The notes under the pieces are model-generated. The model ran no database searches and was not told the origin of the DNA. It saw only the letters and a list, made by a program, of their open reading frames with translations. Made by a program: the position numbers and the translations under genes. This document shows, one piece after another, positions 1-11,075 of a stretch of DNA of 64,000 bases. Source of the stretch: Melieria omissa. Lineage: Eukaryota; Arthropoda; Insecta; Diptera; Ulidiidae. Every line of letters begins with the position of its first letter. The first letter of the stretch is position 1. The stretch covers positions 17,719,817-17,783,816 of the forward strand of contig OZ020270.1 of the NCBI GenBank assembly GCA_963971225.1, given 5' to 3'.

Positions 1-2264
1 TACATTCTAATTTGGCTTATACAAATCTAGATATATTTACATTAATTAATGAATAACGAAGTAATTAAATTTTTAATTTACAAAGTGATATGTACTTAGA
101 AATAAGACTAATATTACTGTCATCTGTCCGTTTAAGGTAGTCTGAGGGTTTGTTGTGATTGAAGATTGAGGTTCTGATGTGTACTAGAGCTGGGCAGGTA
201 ACGATGAGATGACACGCTGTCAGATCACTTGATCCACAAAATGGGCAGGATTCTTTGTCTGTGCCATTTAGGAGGTGACAATGAGTAGTAATCGTGTGGC
301 CTAATCTAAGTCGAACGAACGTTTTTATATTGTTGCACGTAGCATCAGGTGGGTATACTGGTCTTAATCCGGAAGCGTTGTATATTTTATAATTGTGTTG
401 GTAGTTGGCCCACTCATCTTTGAAGCATTGCTGTATATGTTTTTTTACAAGGTTTTTTATGTCTTTAACGGTGAAGTATTCGAAAAAATGTAATGGTTCT
501 TTAGATGCTTCTTTAGCTCTTTCATCGGCTATTTCGTTACCATGTATACCGACATGTCCCGGTACCCACATGATTTTAATCACATTTTTGTGTTGTAGTA
601 AGGTGTTTCGAATTTTTGCGATCAGTGGAGTAATATTGGTGTTATTGAAAATCGCTTCAATTACCGACCTACTATCACTGCAAATAACGGAATGTTTTCC
701 ACTCTTGGCTGCGAAGAGTACCGCTTCAAATAATGCAGCGGCTTCGGCTGTGTATACCGAGCAGTACGATGGCAATAGACCAGCGGTTATAGTGATACCG
801 AGCTCGTTCATTACTGCAAATGAGGTGCTGGTATCAGATTTTGAGCCGTCAGTAAATAATAATTGCCACTCCGCTTTAAAAGGTTGTATGGTTTCGCTGT
901 AAAGTTGCTTGTATTCGTTTGGACTTGTGGAGAGTTTTGCATGCTTCAGTAGGTTGCTGATGAGAAGGGAAGTGGGAATTGACCACGGTAAGTGCATTTC
1001 AAGATTGGTTAGAGCCGGTGTAGATATAATGTCAAGCTGTTCTATTAGTGTTAATATCCTTGACATTGATGATGGTTTGTTGGTCTTAGTTTTGTTTTTC
1101 ATAGCAGATTCAATAAATGAAAACAACATTTTGCTCGGCAGTGCAAGATTTTTGGAATCAGCATCATTGTGTTGTTCATTACTCTATTAGGAATGTCTGG
1201 TAAGCCCGCTTCTGCTAATATCGCTTTGATTGGAGAGGTAGGAAATGCCCGAATACTCCTCCTAGCTGCAGCTTGGTAAGGGGCTTGTAGGCGTCTTAAA
1301 TGAGTTTTTGCGCAATGTCCGTATATTGCAAGTCCGAAGTCTATTTTTGATAATATTAAAGCTCTAGTTATATTTACAAGAATTCTTATATGTACTAGAC
1401 TATGTTTAGAAGACAAGTATTTTATGATATTAAGTCTTGCAAGTAAGTTAAGTCTAAGATATTCACAATGATCCTTATATATTAGTCTTTTATCAAATAT
1501 AATACCCAAAATTCTAAGTGTATTAGCGTGAGGAATTAGAGAGTTAGCCATAAAGAGGGAGGGAAAGGTGCAATTATGTTTTCTACAGATATGAAAAGAA
1601 GAGCTCTTGTTTGCCGATAGACTGGCTCCTGATGATTTAGCCCAGTTGCTTAGGTCTGATAGGATATTGGTGACAGAGATCTTAATTTGGTTTAAATCTT
1701 TAATTTTTGAGAAAATAATTACATCGTCAGCGTAAGAAAAATGTTCAATTTGGGGATAGGCGGATATTATGGAACTTACTTTATTAAAGGCAATAGTGAA
1801 CAAAATTACGGAAAGTGGCGAGCCTTGCGGAATGCCATTAAATAGGGGATGGATTTTGGATTTAAAATTGTTGACCCGAACGAAAAATTTGCGGTTGCAT
1901 AAATAAGCTTTAACTACATTGTAAATTTTTTCTCCTATTTTCCAACGTTTAAGTTCTTTAAGGACAACATGCGCTCCAATTCTATCATACGCTTTTTCGA
2001 AATCAAGGCTCAATACCGATACGTGGTTTTTAGAAGCTAATGCTGTTGATGAAAAGTGCTCAAACGTTAGAAGGGGGTCAATAACGCTTAGACTCTTTTG
2101 GAAAGCAAATTGGTGTGAATTAATAAAGTTATTTTGCTCAGCAAACCATATGAGTCGTCGTGAAATAATTTTTTCTATTACTTTTGACATACAAGGAAGG
2201 AGGGAAATTGGTCTGTAGCTGGAAATAAGTGAATTGGGTTTGTTAGGTTTAAAAATAAAATAAC
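1..2264 (-). mobile_element. 5'-truncated I-like non-LTR retrotransposon
   Basis: This is the 3' portion of an I-clade element on the minus strand; its 3' UTR runs off the window start. The frame carries reverse transcriptase, then RNase H, then a C-terminal Cys/His motif, the order seen in the full-length relative at 46259-51602. Homology fades near 2264, inside the RT fingers region, which is consistent with ordinary 5' truncation during target-primed reverse transcription. I see no TSD because the 3' end lies outside the window. Confidence 0.85.
65..2264 (-). pseudogene. I-like ORF2 remnant: RT, RNase H and CCHC-type motif
   Basis: The upper part (about 2264-1099) shows RT motifs: SYRPISLLP, a motif-A aspartate in LDFEKAYDR, NGIPQGSPLS and the catalytic YADD box. 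The lower part (about 1129-65) shows RNase H: LFTDGSK, the SDSRSV aspartate and the WVPGHVGIHGNEIAD block, followed by CPFCGSSDLTACH. The two parts are in different frames, so a frameshift lies near 1100-1140. The endonuclease domain and ORF1 are absent. It is a dead fragment. Pairwise similarity to the copy at 46259-51602 is clear but the two are well diverged, so they are probably different subfamilies. Confidence 0.85.
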
Positions 2265-2299
2265 TGTTCAGAAAAAAAACTTGAACTAATACTTCATTC

Positions 2300-3905
2300 T
2301 ATAAAATACTATTAGGGCCCTGCGGCTTCGCACGCAAGTTTGAAGTCAATGGGCCCAATAAATCAAGTTTCTTCATACTACACTCTATGGGCGGTGCCAC
2401 GCCTTTTTATGTTATGCCCATTCCATTCCTCCAGTCGAAGGGTGTGACCCGGTTTCAATGATATGCTACTTTCATTTCCAAAGTTACAGTCGCAAAAAAT
2501 ATACCACCGGTAGAATGACACATCTATCGGACGATGGTATACAAAACTTCAAAGCTTTTCAACTTATTGTTCCGAAGATATTCCACATTAAAAATTTGGG
2601 TTGTATGGACGGTGCCATGCCCCTCGTCCAATACCCACCCTACTCTCCCTATCGAAGGGCACGTCGAAATCGTAAGTATGTGCAAAATATCTTGATGTGT
2701 GATTTGCAGTTCCAAAGTTATTGAAAAGAATAAGGTCGCTTAAAAAGTACCACGCCCCTTGTCCAACGCCCATACACTTGAACGACACGTCTAAGCCATG
2801 ATGTTGTATAAAATCCGAAGATATTTCATATTAAAAACTTGGTTTATATGGGCAGTGTCAGGCCCCTCGTCCGATACCCACTCCATTCCCCATGTCGAAG
2901 GGCACATCTAAATCGTAAGTTTGTGTCAAATCTCTTAACTGTGTGATTTGTAGTTCCAAAGTTATTCTTATTCAAAACATTTGAGTTGCTTAAAAAGTGT
3001 CACGCCCCTTGTCCTTCCTCACAAAGTTTTACCAGTGAAACGGCACATCAAACGGTGGCCTGCACCAAATTTTAATGCTGCCTGATTTCTCATTCCGAAG
3101 ATATTCCATATTGAAAATTTAAGTTGTATGGGTGGTGCCACGCCCCCTTGTCAAAACCCACGCCATTCCCCCCTATCGAATCGCTAAATCGTTTGACACC
3201 CATATTGCTGTGACATATATATCATGGCTGATTTGTTATTATAGTGGGCGTGACGAAAAGGCATATCAGGTGGGCGTTGTCAATCTTATATATCCTATGT
3301 TAGCATCAATGAAGCACGAAATCATTTGATATTAATACCTACTGATTTACGGACATGTACCGTAGCTTCGTTTTGTAAGTGTAGTGGGCGCGGAAAGTGG
3401 GCGTGGCCGATTATATTATAGCCTATGTTTGCCGCAATGACACGTTGAATCGTTTGATACCCATATTGCTATGACAAATATACCACGGCCATGATTTGTT
3501 ATTATAGTGGGCGTGGTGAAAAGGCATATCAGGTGGGCGTTGTCAATCTTATATATCCTATGTTAGCATCAATGAAACACGAAATCATTTTATATTAATA
3601 CCTACTGATTTACGAACATGTACCGTAGCTTGGTTTTGTAAGTGTAGTGGGCATGGCCGATTATATTATAGCCTATGTTCGCCGCAATGACACGCTGAAT
3701 CGTTTGATACCCATATTGCCTTACAAAAGCATACCATAGATGAGTTGTGTTACCATAGTGGGCGTAAGAAGGGGGCGTGGTCATTCTCATATAGCCTATG
3801 TAACATTCCCTCAGATAAAAAAATGTCTGGTGCTTATTTTATCTAAATCGGTTCAGGGGTTTTAGCCTGATTGTGGCTCAAAAACCGTCACACTTGTTTT
3901 TATAT
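2300..3905. repeat. Degenerate ~250-bp repeats with conserved GCCACGCCC boxes
   Basis: This stretch is non-coding. It repeats a loose unit of roughly 240-280 bp marked by boxes such as GGTGCCACGCCC (near 2390, 2603, 2737, 2846, 2993 and 3126) followed by a CCCATTCC-like box. It opens with GGGCCCTGCGGCTTCGCACG near 2317, and a sister copy opens the same way near 4551. I cannot assign it to a known family; it looks like an old non-autonomous element with internal tandem structure. The short open frames in it show no recognisable domain. Confidence 0.6.
3185..3725. repeat. Two-copy tandem duplication, period about 250-265 bp
   Basis: The block with AATCGTTTGA, ACCCATATTGC, TTGTTATTATAGTGGGCGTG and GATTATATTATAGCCTATGT occurs at about 3185-3430 and again at about 3447-3680, with a third partial copy starting near 3694. 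Copies are far more alike than the surrounding degenerate units, so this duplication is younger. Confidence 0.75.
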
Positions 3906-3911
3906 AATATA

Positions 3912-4526
3912 GGGTGTTTTTTTTAGAGGTTTGTTTTTCGAATAGAGATAAAACTGGCATTTTGTGGTCAAATCTGGCAACTCTAATGTCATTTATGTTC
4001 AGTTTGGTTTGCCATTTCATCATGAACAGGTTAACAAAAGAACAACGCTTGCAAATCGTGCAAATTTATTTCGAAAATAATGGTTCAGTTCGCGAAGTTT
4101 ACCGCAAGCTCCGTCCATTTTATGGTCGACATAATCGTCCATCAGAGCAAAATCGGTCCATCCATCGGTTAACCATGGGTCGTTTTCGCACTACGTTTAC
4201 TCTATGTGATAATACGCATCCGCAGAGACGTCGAACAGTGCGCACCGAAGAAACAATTGCCGCTGTAGAGGAAAATGTTGAAGAGGACCCGAATGAATCG
4301 ATTCGCCACCGTGCACAGCAATTGGAGCTTTGTCCATCAACTTTAAAAATTGGACCTGTAGAATTGGCTTTATTCGAGCCAGCCGCGGCGGCCACATGCC
4401 CGAAATCATATTTAAACATTAATGGCATAAAATTATCCTTCCAATAAAGCCAAATTGATGGACATTAAAACGATTTTCTTGTGTTTTATTTCAATTCGAA
4501 GTTCTATACCTCTTAAAAAAACACTC
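3912..4526 (+). mobile_element. mariner-type deletion derivative (615 bp)
   Basis: It is flanked by TA on both sides (3910-3911 and 4527-4528). The termini are 19-bp imperfect inverted repeats: GGGTGTTTTTTTTAGAGGT on the left and the complement of GAGTGTTTTTTTAAGAGGT on the right. Inside is the 5' part of a transposase gene joined to its 3' end, so it is an internal-deletion product, mobile only with a transposase supplied elsewhere. An AATAAA sits just before the stop. Confidence 0.85.
4022..4447 (+). pseudogene. Truncated mariner-type transposase (N-terminal HTH)
   Basis: Starting at ATG 4022 this 141-residue frame begins MNRLTKEQRLQIVQIYFEN, a helix-turn-helix DNA-binding region, with a second HTH-like stretch around residues 75-110 (TEETIAAVEENVEEDPNESI). 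After LCPSTLKI the frame jumps to an unrelated tail, and the DDE catalytic region is missing. The family assignment rests on the N-terminus, the TA duplication and the TIRs. It could at most bind ends without catalysing transfer; expression is unknown. Confidence 0.75.
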
Positions 4527-4539
4527 TATAGTATAGATA

Positions 4540-5510
4540 CACATACTAGCTGAGCCCTGCGGCTTTGCACGTTAGTTCTCTTGTTTCCCCCGATTCAAAT
4601 TCTTAACCCATTGTTGACCCCGTAAGATTTTGATTAAAAACAAAAAAAAACATGTATCTAATTATCTTTGATTTCAAGTGTTTCCAAAAATTGTTAAGTC
4701 AAAAGGCCAATCATGTGTTTTCATTTAAATAAAAGTAAAATCACATCTAACCAAATTCTTAATCTTTTTCCAAAAAAATGAAAAGTACATTTTTATTATT
4801 TCTCGATTCCCGAAGTGGAAAAAGTAAAAACGTGTCAAATTATTCCTAACTAATAATACTTCCACCAAGTTTGAAAGCAATCGGCCCATTAATTCATGTT
4901 TTTCACTATTTATCCATACAAACTTTTAACCCGTCGATGACCCCGTCCGATTTTGATATTCGGAAAAATGAATATTACGTATCGAGTTATTTTCCATTTG
5001 AAGTTCTTTTACCAAGTTTGAAGTTAAAAGGCTTGTTTCTCCATACATACTATACGTTTACCCCATTTTGAAAATAATAGGAAACACGTGTCTAATCTTT
5101 TTATTTCACGTAATTTTACAATATGTGAAGTCAATAGGCCCATCTGTTCATTTTTTTTGGAGTCTTCTCGTAAACAAACCTTAACCCATTGTTGGCCCAG
5201 TTAAATTTTGATATTCGAATAATTATAAAATACGTATCGAATTATTTTTGATTTAGAGTATTTTCACCAAATTTGAAATCATTAGGCCCATTAAATCACG
5301 TTTCTTCACACAGCACCTTAACGCATGTTATGCCCTTTTAGACCCCGATTTTCGAAAAATCCCGTGTTAGCAGAGGTTCATTCTTTAAGATGTACAAACA
5401 GTTCAAATTTCACGTTAGTAGCTTTATCGGTTTGAGCTGGGCGATGATAAACCAATCAGTCCGTCAGTCAGGACAAACAACGTTTATATAAGTTAAATAA
5501 GCTTATATGG
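4540..5510. repeat. Second copy of the degenerate CTGCGGCTT repeat
   Basis: It opens GAGCCCTGCGGCTTTGCACG near 4551 and repeats the theme AAGTTTGAARTCAATNGGCCCAT at about 4866, 5115 and 5270, a block also found at 2335. It ends near 5500 after CCGTCAGTCAGGACAAACAA and a TTTATATAAGTT-like terminus. The mariner derivative separates it from the first copy. No coding potential; class unknown. Confidence 0.5.
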
Positions 5511-5645
5511 CTTTTTATTTCTTTATTTATTAGGGGTATTCACGATGTGGTGTATTTGGTCTTGTATCGTGTATTTTTGGTAAATTTGATATTTGTAGTA
5601 AATTTGATAAATTTACAAAAACAAAATACATTCATTTCTGAAATA

Positions 5646-6429
5646 CAGCTAACCCTCCTACAACGCGGGGAATAGGTTCCCAAAAAATGCCGCGTTGTAA
5701 GAAATCGTGTTGTAGGAGATATGAACTAGATACAAAAATCAGAGTTTGGTTCCAAAGTAACAAATTTTTCAATAAAATATTGGAATTTGTATAGTAAAAA
5801 TATGTGCTTAATATATTTTTGTGTATTTATTTGTTGAGTCATAAGAACACACATATTATGTAATTTAATAACACTTCATTTATTTAAACAAAAACTGTTT
5901 CACAAATTTTTTATAATTTAACTGGAATTAGACTGAATATTTTTTCGCAATTTTTTACACGCGTTTTTAGATTGATGCTCTTATTTGCAATGGCGACAAC
6001 AAACTAACAAAAAAATTACTACTAAAATGAAAGTAGCATAAATCGTTGTGTGATGTTAGAGCCGCGGGGTAACCCCTTTTTTTTAATTTTGTCGTTGTAG
6101 AACATTATTTTGACAGCTCTTAAGATGTTGGACAAGAGACTACACAATTACGTATTTGATTGTCACTTTGTAAACACATGTTCAAGTGTAGGGTGGCAAT
6201 GCTATAAAAAAGATAGGTATCAAAGTATGAACAAAATGCAAAGAATTTTATTTGGGAAAGAAACCCTTTTTTAAATTAAAATAGTAAATTTTTGAAAACA
6301 TTTTCGTACATAAAAATTTTCGTAAAAATCGCGTTGTAAGAGTAGCGTTGTATGAAAATGTCCGCATTTTGGGAACCGCGTTGTAGCGAAAACGCGTTAT
6401 AGGAACCCGCGTTGCAGGAGGGTTACCTG
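5646..6429. mobile_element. pogo/Tigger-type MITE (784 bp)
   Basis: It is flanked by TA (5644-5645 and 6430-6431). The termini are near-perfect inverted repeats: CAGCTAACCCTCCTACAACG on the left, matched on the right by the complement of CAGGTAACCCTCCTGCAACG. CAG-starting TIRs with a TA duplication suit pogo/Tigger elements; the assignment is by ends only. The right subterminal region repeats a GCGTTGTAG/GCGTTATAG theme several times. There is no coding capacity. Confidence 0.8.
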
Positions 6430-6764
6430 TACTATAAATATCAGAAATACAACGACAAAACCCTGTTGTACACTTCATGGTGTATTTTTGGGTAGCGATG
6501 TGAATTTAATTCAAAGTGTCGATTGTTTTACCCACGTTCTCAATTATCTGATCTTCCTGTTATTCAAAAGTGCTAATCTTTTTTATGCTAACCATTTTCC
6601 ATCAATTTATATTTTTTCATGAGTTTTTTTTTAATATGTTTAAGGAAAATGCCCAAAAAACGTTGCTTGTTAGTATTTGCTGAAACCGATATTTTGTACA
6701 CCAAATATCGATATCTTTATTTATTTGCATCACTAAATTATAATCAGCTGATCACATACTCCAA

Positions 6765-7681
6765 ATGGACGAGGATTCTTGTTGTGCGGTAAGATGTATT
6801 AATAATTATATATACAATTATATATTTTAAACTAATAATTTTTAATTGAATCAATTTTCTTGCAGATTTCTGATGACCCGGCTGGCCCACCCGCAAAAAA
6901 ACGTAATCGGGGGAGGCCGAATCGGAAGTGGAGCGGCATTCCAGTGGAGTGGAACCTGCTAAGGTGGAAGGTTCGCAACATGCGGAATTCGTACCAAAAG
7001 GCTGTACAGTGGCAAAATTCCACCGGTGCAGGACTTACAGAAAAGGATAGCTGCAAGACCATCGACCGTATGCATTTATGTTACCTGCTTAAAAATTTTC
7101 ATGTAAAGTTTTATTTAATCTTTTTTAGAAAAAATATCAAAAATGTGCCCGAATTTCGACAAATTGCAAGATATTTTTGGCTCAAAAGAAACGCGCAGCA
7201 AAATGGTTATAGAGTCTACTGACGATAGCACCGTTGACGTTGTTGACGAATTTGACGACACCTTGAGCGTTTCATCTGCGCTTCCTGATCCTGATCTACT
7301 TGCAAACGCACCTCCTAAAAGTGTGCGCACTCCATCAAGCAGCGCCAAAGAGTTTACGGATAAAATGAAAAAGAGTGCATCTAAATCGGCTATATCGCGC
7401 ATATCTGCTTTGCAATCGGAACGCATTGATATGCAAGTTAAAAAATTAGATTTTGAGCGCGAAAAGTATAATTAAGAAAAAGAGCTTGCAGAGCGAAAAG
7501 TGCAGCTGAAAGAGGAAAAGTTCCAGTTGGAAAAAGAGCAGTAGCAAAAAATGTTGGAGATTGAAGAGAAGAAGTTAAAGATAGAAGACGAAAACAAAAA
7601 GTGTGAGTTACAGTTAAGAAGGAAGAATTGGCAATGAAAGAGCGCATCGCTCGCTATGAGCTGGAACTTAAATATAAATAA
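6765..7681 (+). pseudogene. Harbinger Myb/SANT-like accessory protein, decayed
   Basis: I read three exons: 6765-6788 (MDEDSCCA), 6866-7067 and 7129-7681, with introns bounded GTAAGA..TTGCAG and GTATGC..TTTTAG. Exon 2 has a basic, Trp-rich region (KWSGIPVEWNLLRWKVRNMR) like the trihelix/Myb-like domains of Harbinger ORF1 proteins, which partner the transposase in end binding and nuclear import. Exon 3 continues with an acidic linker and a Lys/Glu-rich coiled coil. Two in-frame stops (7473-7475 and near 7542) and a frameshift near 7617 break the coiled coil. The intron model is inferred from splice signals and frame continuity. Confidence 0.7.
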
Positions 7682-7925
7682 ATAAATACAAAATTAAAAT
7701 TATGGCGCTCTGAGTTTTTATTTTGCAAAAAGGTTCTTCTCTTTTTTATTCTTTCAGGTTAATCAAACATCATGTGATAAAGAGCTTGTCTTTTAATTTC
7801 ATATCGGTTTCTGCTTCCGCCGTAACAATCGAAAGTGGTGTCATTGTCTTCTTCGTTTGGTTCAGCACTCTCATCGTTGCTGCAAAATTTATTCAAATCT
7901 TTCGGATTTAACAATGCGTTATGCA

Positions 7926-8820
7926 TAACCATGCCATCTATCCTTTTTTTCGCGGGATACTCCTTTTTTTCAGCTTCTAAAAACCAATCCCGCAAAAATT
8001 TTCAAAATCCTTTTTTTTTATATAAATCCTTTTCTCATACAAAATTCCCAACGTATATTGTTGAAACACAAATGACAAGGAGATGGTCATTAAAGCAGCT
8101 GAAGATATTTGAGTGGGCAATGTTGATGAGGACTCCAACATGGGGATGTTAAAATTGGATGGGCTCAACTAGTACGACGCAAAACAAACAACAGCGAAAT
8201 TGCACGCACAATATGGATACGTTGAAAATTACTGCAGCGATGACAAAATTAAACAGTGGAGAAATGACAATGGTTGCATTCCGGATCGATGGACAGAAAT
8301 ATTCAATCCTTTGTATGCTGAAAACTGCGACTACACCGAGATAGCCAGTTTGATTGAGTATATTTTGTGTTTGCCAAGGACGATTGCTTCAGTTGAGAGA
8401 GTGTTTTCTGCCGTTAATAAATCTTGGACGGAAGAAAAGTCCCGACTAACATTCGCCACTCTGAAAGCTATGCTCATGGTGAAATGCAATTTGATATATT
8501 CATATGTAGAGTTCTACCACTTTTTGAAAACGAAATCTGATTTACTCCGCCAAATTGCTAAAAAGGGGAAATATTCCACCATATGTGATGCCAACGCGTG
8601 TGCGATTGACTTTGAAGACGATGATGACGACGACAACGATGAAGTTGTAGCAATGCTAGTTGATATGGATAAATAAAATATTTATTCCTTTTCAGAAAAT
8701 TTTAATTTTTAAATTTTGTATTTCCTTTTTTTATGCTTTTTTTCCAATTCGAAATCCCGCGAAATTGTCAAACCTAGTGGATTTATCCTTCTTTTCAGCC
8801 AAAACGAGATGGCATGGTTA
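7926..8820 (+). mobile_element. hAT element remnant nested in Harbinger (895 bp)
   Basis: It is flanked by an exact 8-bp duplication GTTATGCA (7918-7925 and 8821-8828). Termini are a perfect 14-bp inverted repeat, TAACCATGCCATCT. Only the 3' part of a transposase gene remains inside. The 8-bp TSD, the TIR and the hATC domain agree on the hAT superfamily. Confidence 0.9.
8200..8676 (+). pseudogene. hAT transposase C-terminal dimerisation domain
   Basis: The frame encodes the hATC dimerisation region: IASLIEYILCLPRTIASVER followed by VFSAVNKSWTEEKSRLTF, the block that mediates dimer formation in hAT transposases. It ends with a very acidic tail (repeated Asp) before stop 8674-8676. The BED finger and catalytic core are missing, so this is a 5'-deleted gene. 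The ATG at 8200 is an internal codon, not a real start. Confidence 0.8.
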
Positions 8821-10186
8821 GTTATGCAGAATGCAACAAACGCGTATCCAATCGCAAAATAATTTTCGGCTTAGGTCATTACGAATACGTATGCGAAGTT
8901 CTTTCAAGCTTCCGAATCTCTCTTTAAGTATGCCGAAGCAATGTTCAATTCTTACCCGGTATTTACTCTGACGCAAATTAAAAGCTTTGTGCTGTTCGCT
9001 GCTGAGTTACTTCTGTAAGGCGTTATGACTGTTTCAGATAATGGATAAGCAGAGTCAGCAGCAATCCATTGAAAAGAGGAAAAGAACTTTTTTGGTTGTT
9101 TGAATAAAACGCAAGATTTATAAATTTTGGCATCATGAGTGCTTCCCACATGACCAACAATGAAGTGACGGATTCTTAGTTGATGGTCACATACAACTTG
9201 TGCTTTTATAAATAGCAGCGGCTTTTTGAGAAATATGGAACATGTTCGTTTACGGGGGACTGTGCTAATTTTATCTCTGTGCCGTCTACGTAGCCAATGC
9301 AGTGTGGCATTTCGTTGTAGGTATCTCCAACAATTTTATCCCTCTCACTCTGGTCTGGCCAATTAACAAATGATGACTGCAGGCACAAAATTGCAGCGAA
9401 TATTGTTGAAGTGATTTTGTCAATCGTGCCACCATCACCCACGCCGAATATAGTGGCAATTTTTCGGATAGCAGCGTTTTCTCCCCTTGCAACTAGCCGA
9501 TATAGAACTATGGCTAGTTGGAGTTCGATCGGAAACTGCTTACAGTAGTGTGGCCTCTGAAATTCGGCAGAATTTTTTAGAAGGGCCACCAAATACGAGA
9601 ACTGCTGCCGGTTAACCCTAACCATTTCTTTGAAACGGCCATTATCCATATTGCTTAATATGTCATTACGCCACACACTAGATTTTGAAACTATTTCCTC
9701 AATTCCACGACGGCACACCAGCACTAAAGAAACGTTTTGAAGTGCTTCGTCCACAACCTCATCAATTGCTTCATCATCTGAAGGTTAATCAAACTAATAA
9801 AACTACTTTTCTATTTGTCCTAGTAGTTACCACTTAGGTCCCTAAGGTGATTTTCGGCATCTTCCGCAATAAAATTTATTATTTTAACTTTTTCGCTTAG
9901 CTTCTTCTATTTTAGCTTTCTTCTATTGACAGAAATATGCGGAACACGAATGTAAACAAGATCAGCTGTTTTTGCAAATACTAAATATTTACAACCAGGT
10001 CGTTCCCGATCTGATGTAAAATTTGATCAAATTTACCAAATTTATTACAAAAACCACAGATCGTGAATACCCCTTTTACTTTTTATAGCGATCTTACTCG
10101 CTTGATCTCCACTTTACAAGTGACGCTCTAATATTTTGCCAACTAAGCCGAAGCCCAAGCTCAAGCATCCAAGCTGCATACCCATG

Positions 10187-10676
10187 TGTTGTTGTTGGTT
10201 GGAGCTGTGATGCTACCGCGCATTGATGACATTACAAATGTAAAATGTTTCGCTGTTGCTATGTGTTCTTGCCAATGATAATGATGATAACAATTGTTGA
10301 ATACACGAGAAGAATTCCTTTATTAATAAACTGCGTAATATGTTATTGCGCAGGAATTCTGCTCGTGCGTAGCAAAAATGCATTGATCGTGTCCGGTTGC
10401 GTTTGTTTATTTGATGCGCAGTGCAGCAACGAAAAAGTCCCGTTAGGCCGCTCAATTGTCTGATAAAGAAAAGGATAGTTTGTGCGTTAGTCGCATGTGT
10501 ATCCGTTGTCTTGCATTTGTGTATCTATTGCGCAATGCGTAGTTGCACTTTACTTCTGCGCAGGTAGTTTTACTTCGATTCATTCTTCGCTGATCAGTGC
10601 TGGTGACAGGTCGTAAAATAAATAAGTGCAGAAAACGAAATTAAAGTGTTTTTATTCAAGACTACATCCAACAACA
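10187..10676 (+). other. Possible solo LTR (unassigned)
   Basis: The stretch begins TGTTGTTGTTGG and ends CCAACAACA, giving an 8-bp terminal inverted repeat of TG..CA type, with an AATAAA near 10617. The flanks share only ATG (10184-10186 and 10677-10679), so the duplication is weak. No second copy lies in this window. It could be unique flanking DNA. Confidence 0.3.
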
Positions 10677-10714
10677 ATGAATGCAATGTATGCATGTATG
10701 TATGTATGAATGTA

Positions 10715-11002
10715 TGTAAGAGAGAGAAGCCAGTAGTAAGCGAACAGTCGTCGTCGCTGCCGTCGTCGCTGCCGTCGTCGCTGCCGAAACACCAGTATAT
10801 AAAGGAGCACCTCCAACTCCACCTCAACAGAGCAAGTTAGTTAGTTCGTGCATGAATTCACATAGGCGATATTTGGGTCGTGGGACTTCGAAGTTTTCCA
10901 GTCGTCGCTGCCGTCGTCGCTGCCGGTGATCACCTAGGCGCGATATTCATAAAATACCTTACATATAGATATATCTAAATATATTTCATAAAATACCTTA
11001 CA
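10715..11002 (+). repeat. gypsy-1 5' LTR (288 bp)
   Basis: TG..CA ended. It contains a variable array of GTCGTCGCTGCC-type 12-bp units at two places: three units near 10747-10785 and two near 10901-10924. A TATATAAAG box lies at about 10796, followed by a region that would hold the start of transcription. Near the 3' end a direct repeat ATAAAATACCTTACA occurs twice. Confidence 0.92.
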
Positions 11003-11004
11003 TT

Positions 11005-11018
11005 TGGGGGCTCGTCCG
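11005..11018 (+). promoter_or_regulatory. Primer binding site, tRNA-Pro type
   Basis: TGGGGGCTCGTCCG starts 2 nt after the LTR. This equals the first 14 nt of the tRNA-Pro primer binding site known from murine leukaemia viruses, so the minus-strand primer is probably tRNA-Pro. The match breaks off at TGCC, and a run of about 22 A follows. Confidence 0.75.
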
Positions 11019-11075
11019 TGCCTTAAAAAAAAAAAAAAAAAAAAAAGGTGAAACGGTGGAACGGTAAATGCTTTG

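Larger units (their letters stand above)
7759..9780 (-). pseudogene. Harbinger DDE transposase, split by a hAT insertion
   Basis: The minus-strand frame starts in an exon whose acceptor AG lies near 9780 and runs through FKEMVRVNRQQFSYLVALL, a DDE_Tnp_4 N-terminal region. The first catalytic Asp is in GYVDGTEIKL, the second in AADSAYPL, and the Glu in RIEHCFGILKERF near 8930. A frameshift lies around 9190-9210. The tail VCCILHN is cut at about 8829 by the hAT element and resumes at 7925, ending at stop 7759-7761. All three catalytic residues are still visible, but the gene cannot give a full protein. Confidence 0.85.
5533..10073. mobile_element. PIF/Harbinger DNA transposon with nested insertions
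   Basis: The ends are inverted repeats beginning GGGGTATTCACGAT (left at 5533; right as the complement ending at 10073), with further imperfect similarity (TTGGTAAATTTGAT) inside. It carries the two genes typical of Harbinger: a Myb/SANT-like protein on the plus strand and a DDE transposase on the minus strand, convergent and about 80 bp apart. The left flank ends TTA; the right flank is TTTTA, so the expected 3-bp TWA duplication is not clean. Two other elements sit inside it, at 5646-6429 and 7926-8820. Confidence 0.85.

Noticed and set aside
10594..10840. Overlapping frames around 10600-10840 as small proteins
   Set aside because: They lie across the TGTA microsatellite and the CGTCGTCGCTGC array of the LTR; the amino-acid repeats come from the DNA repeat.
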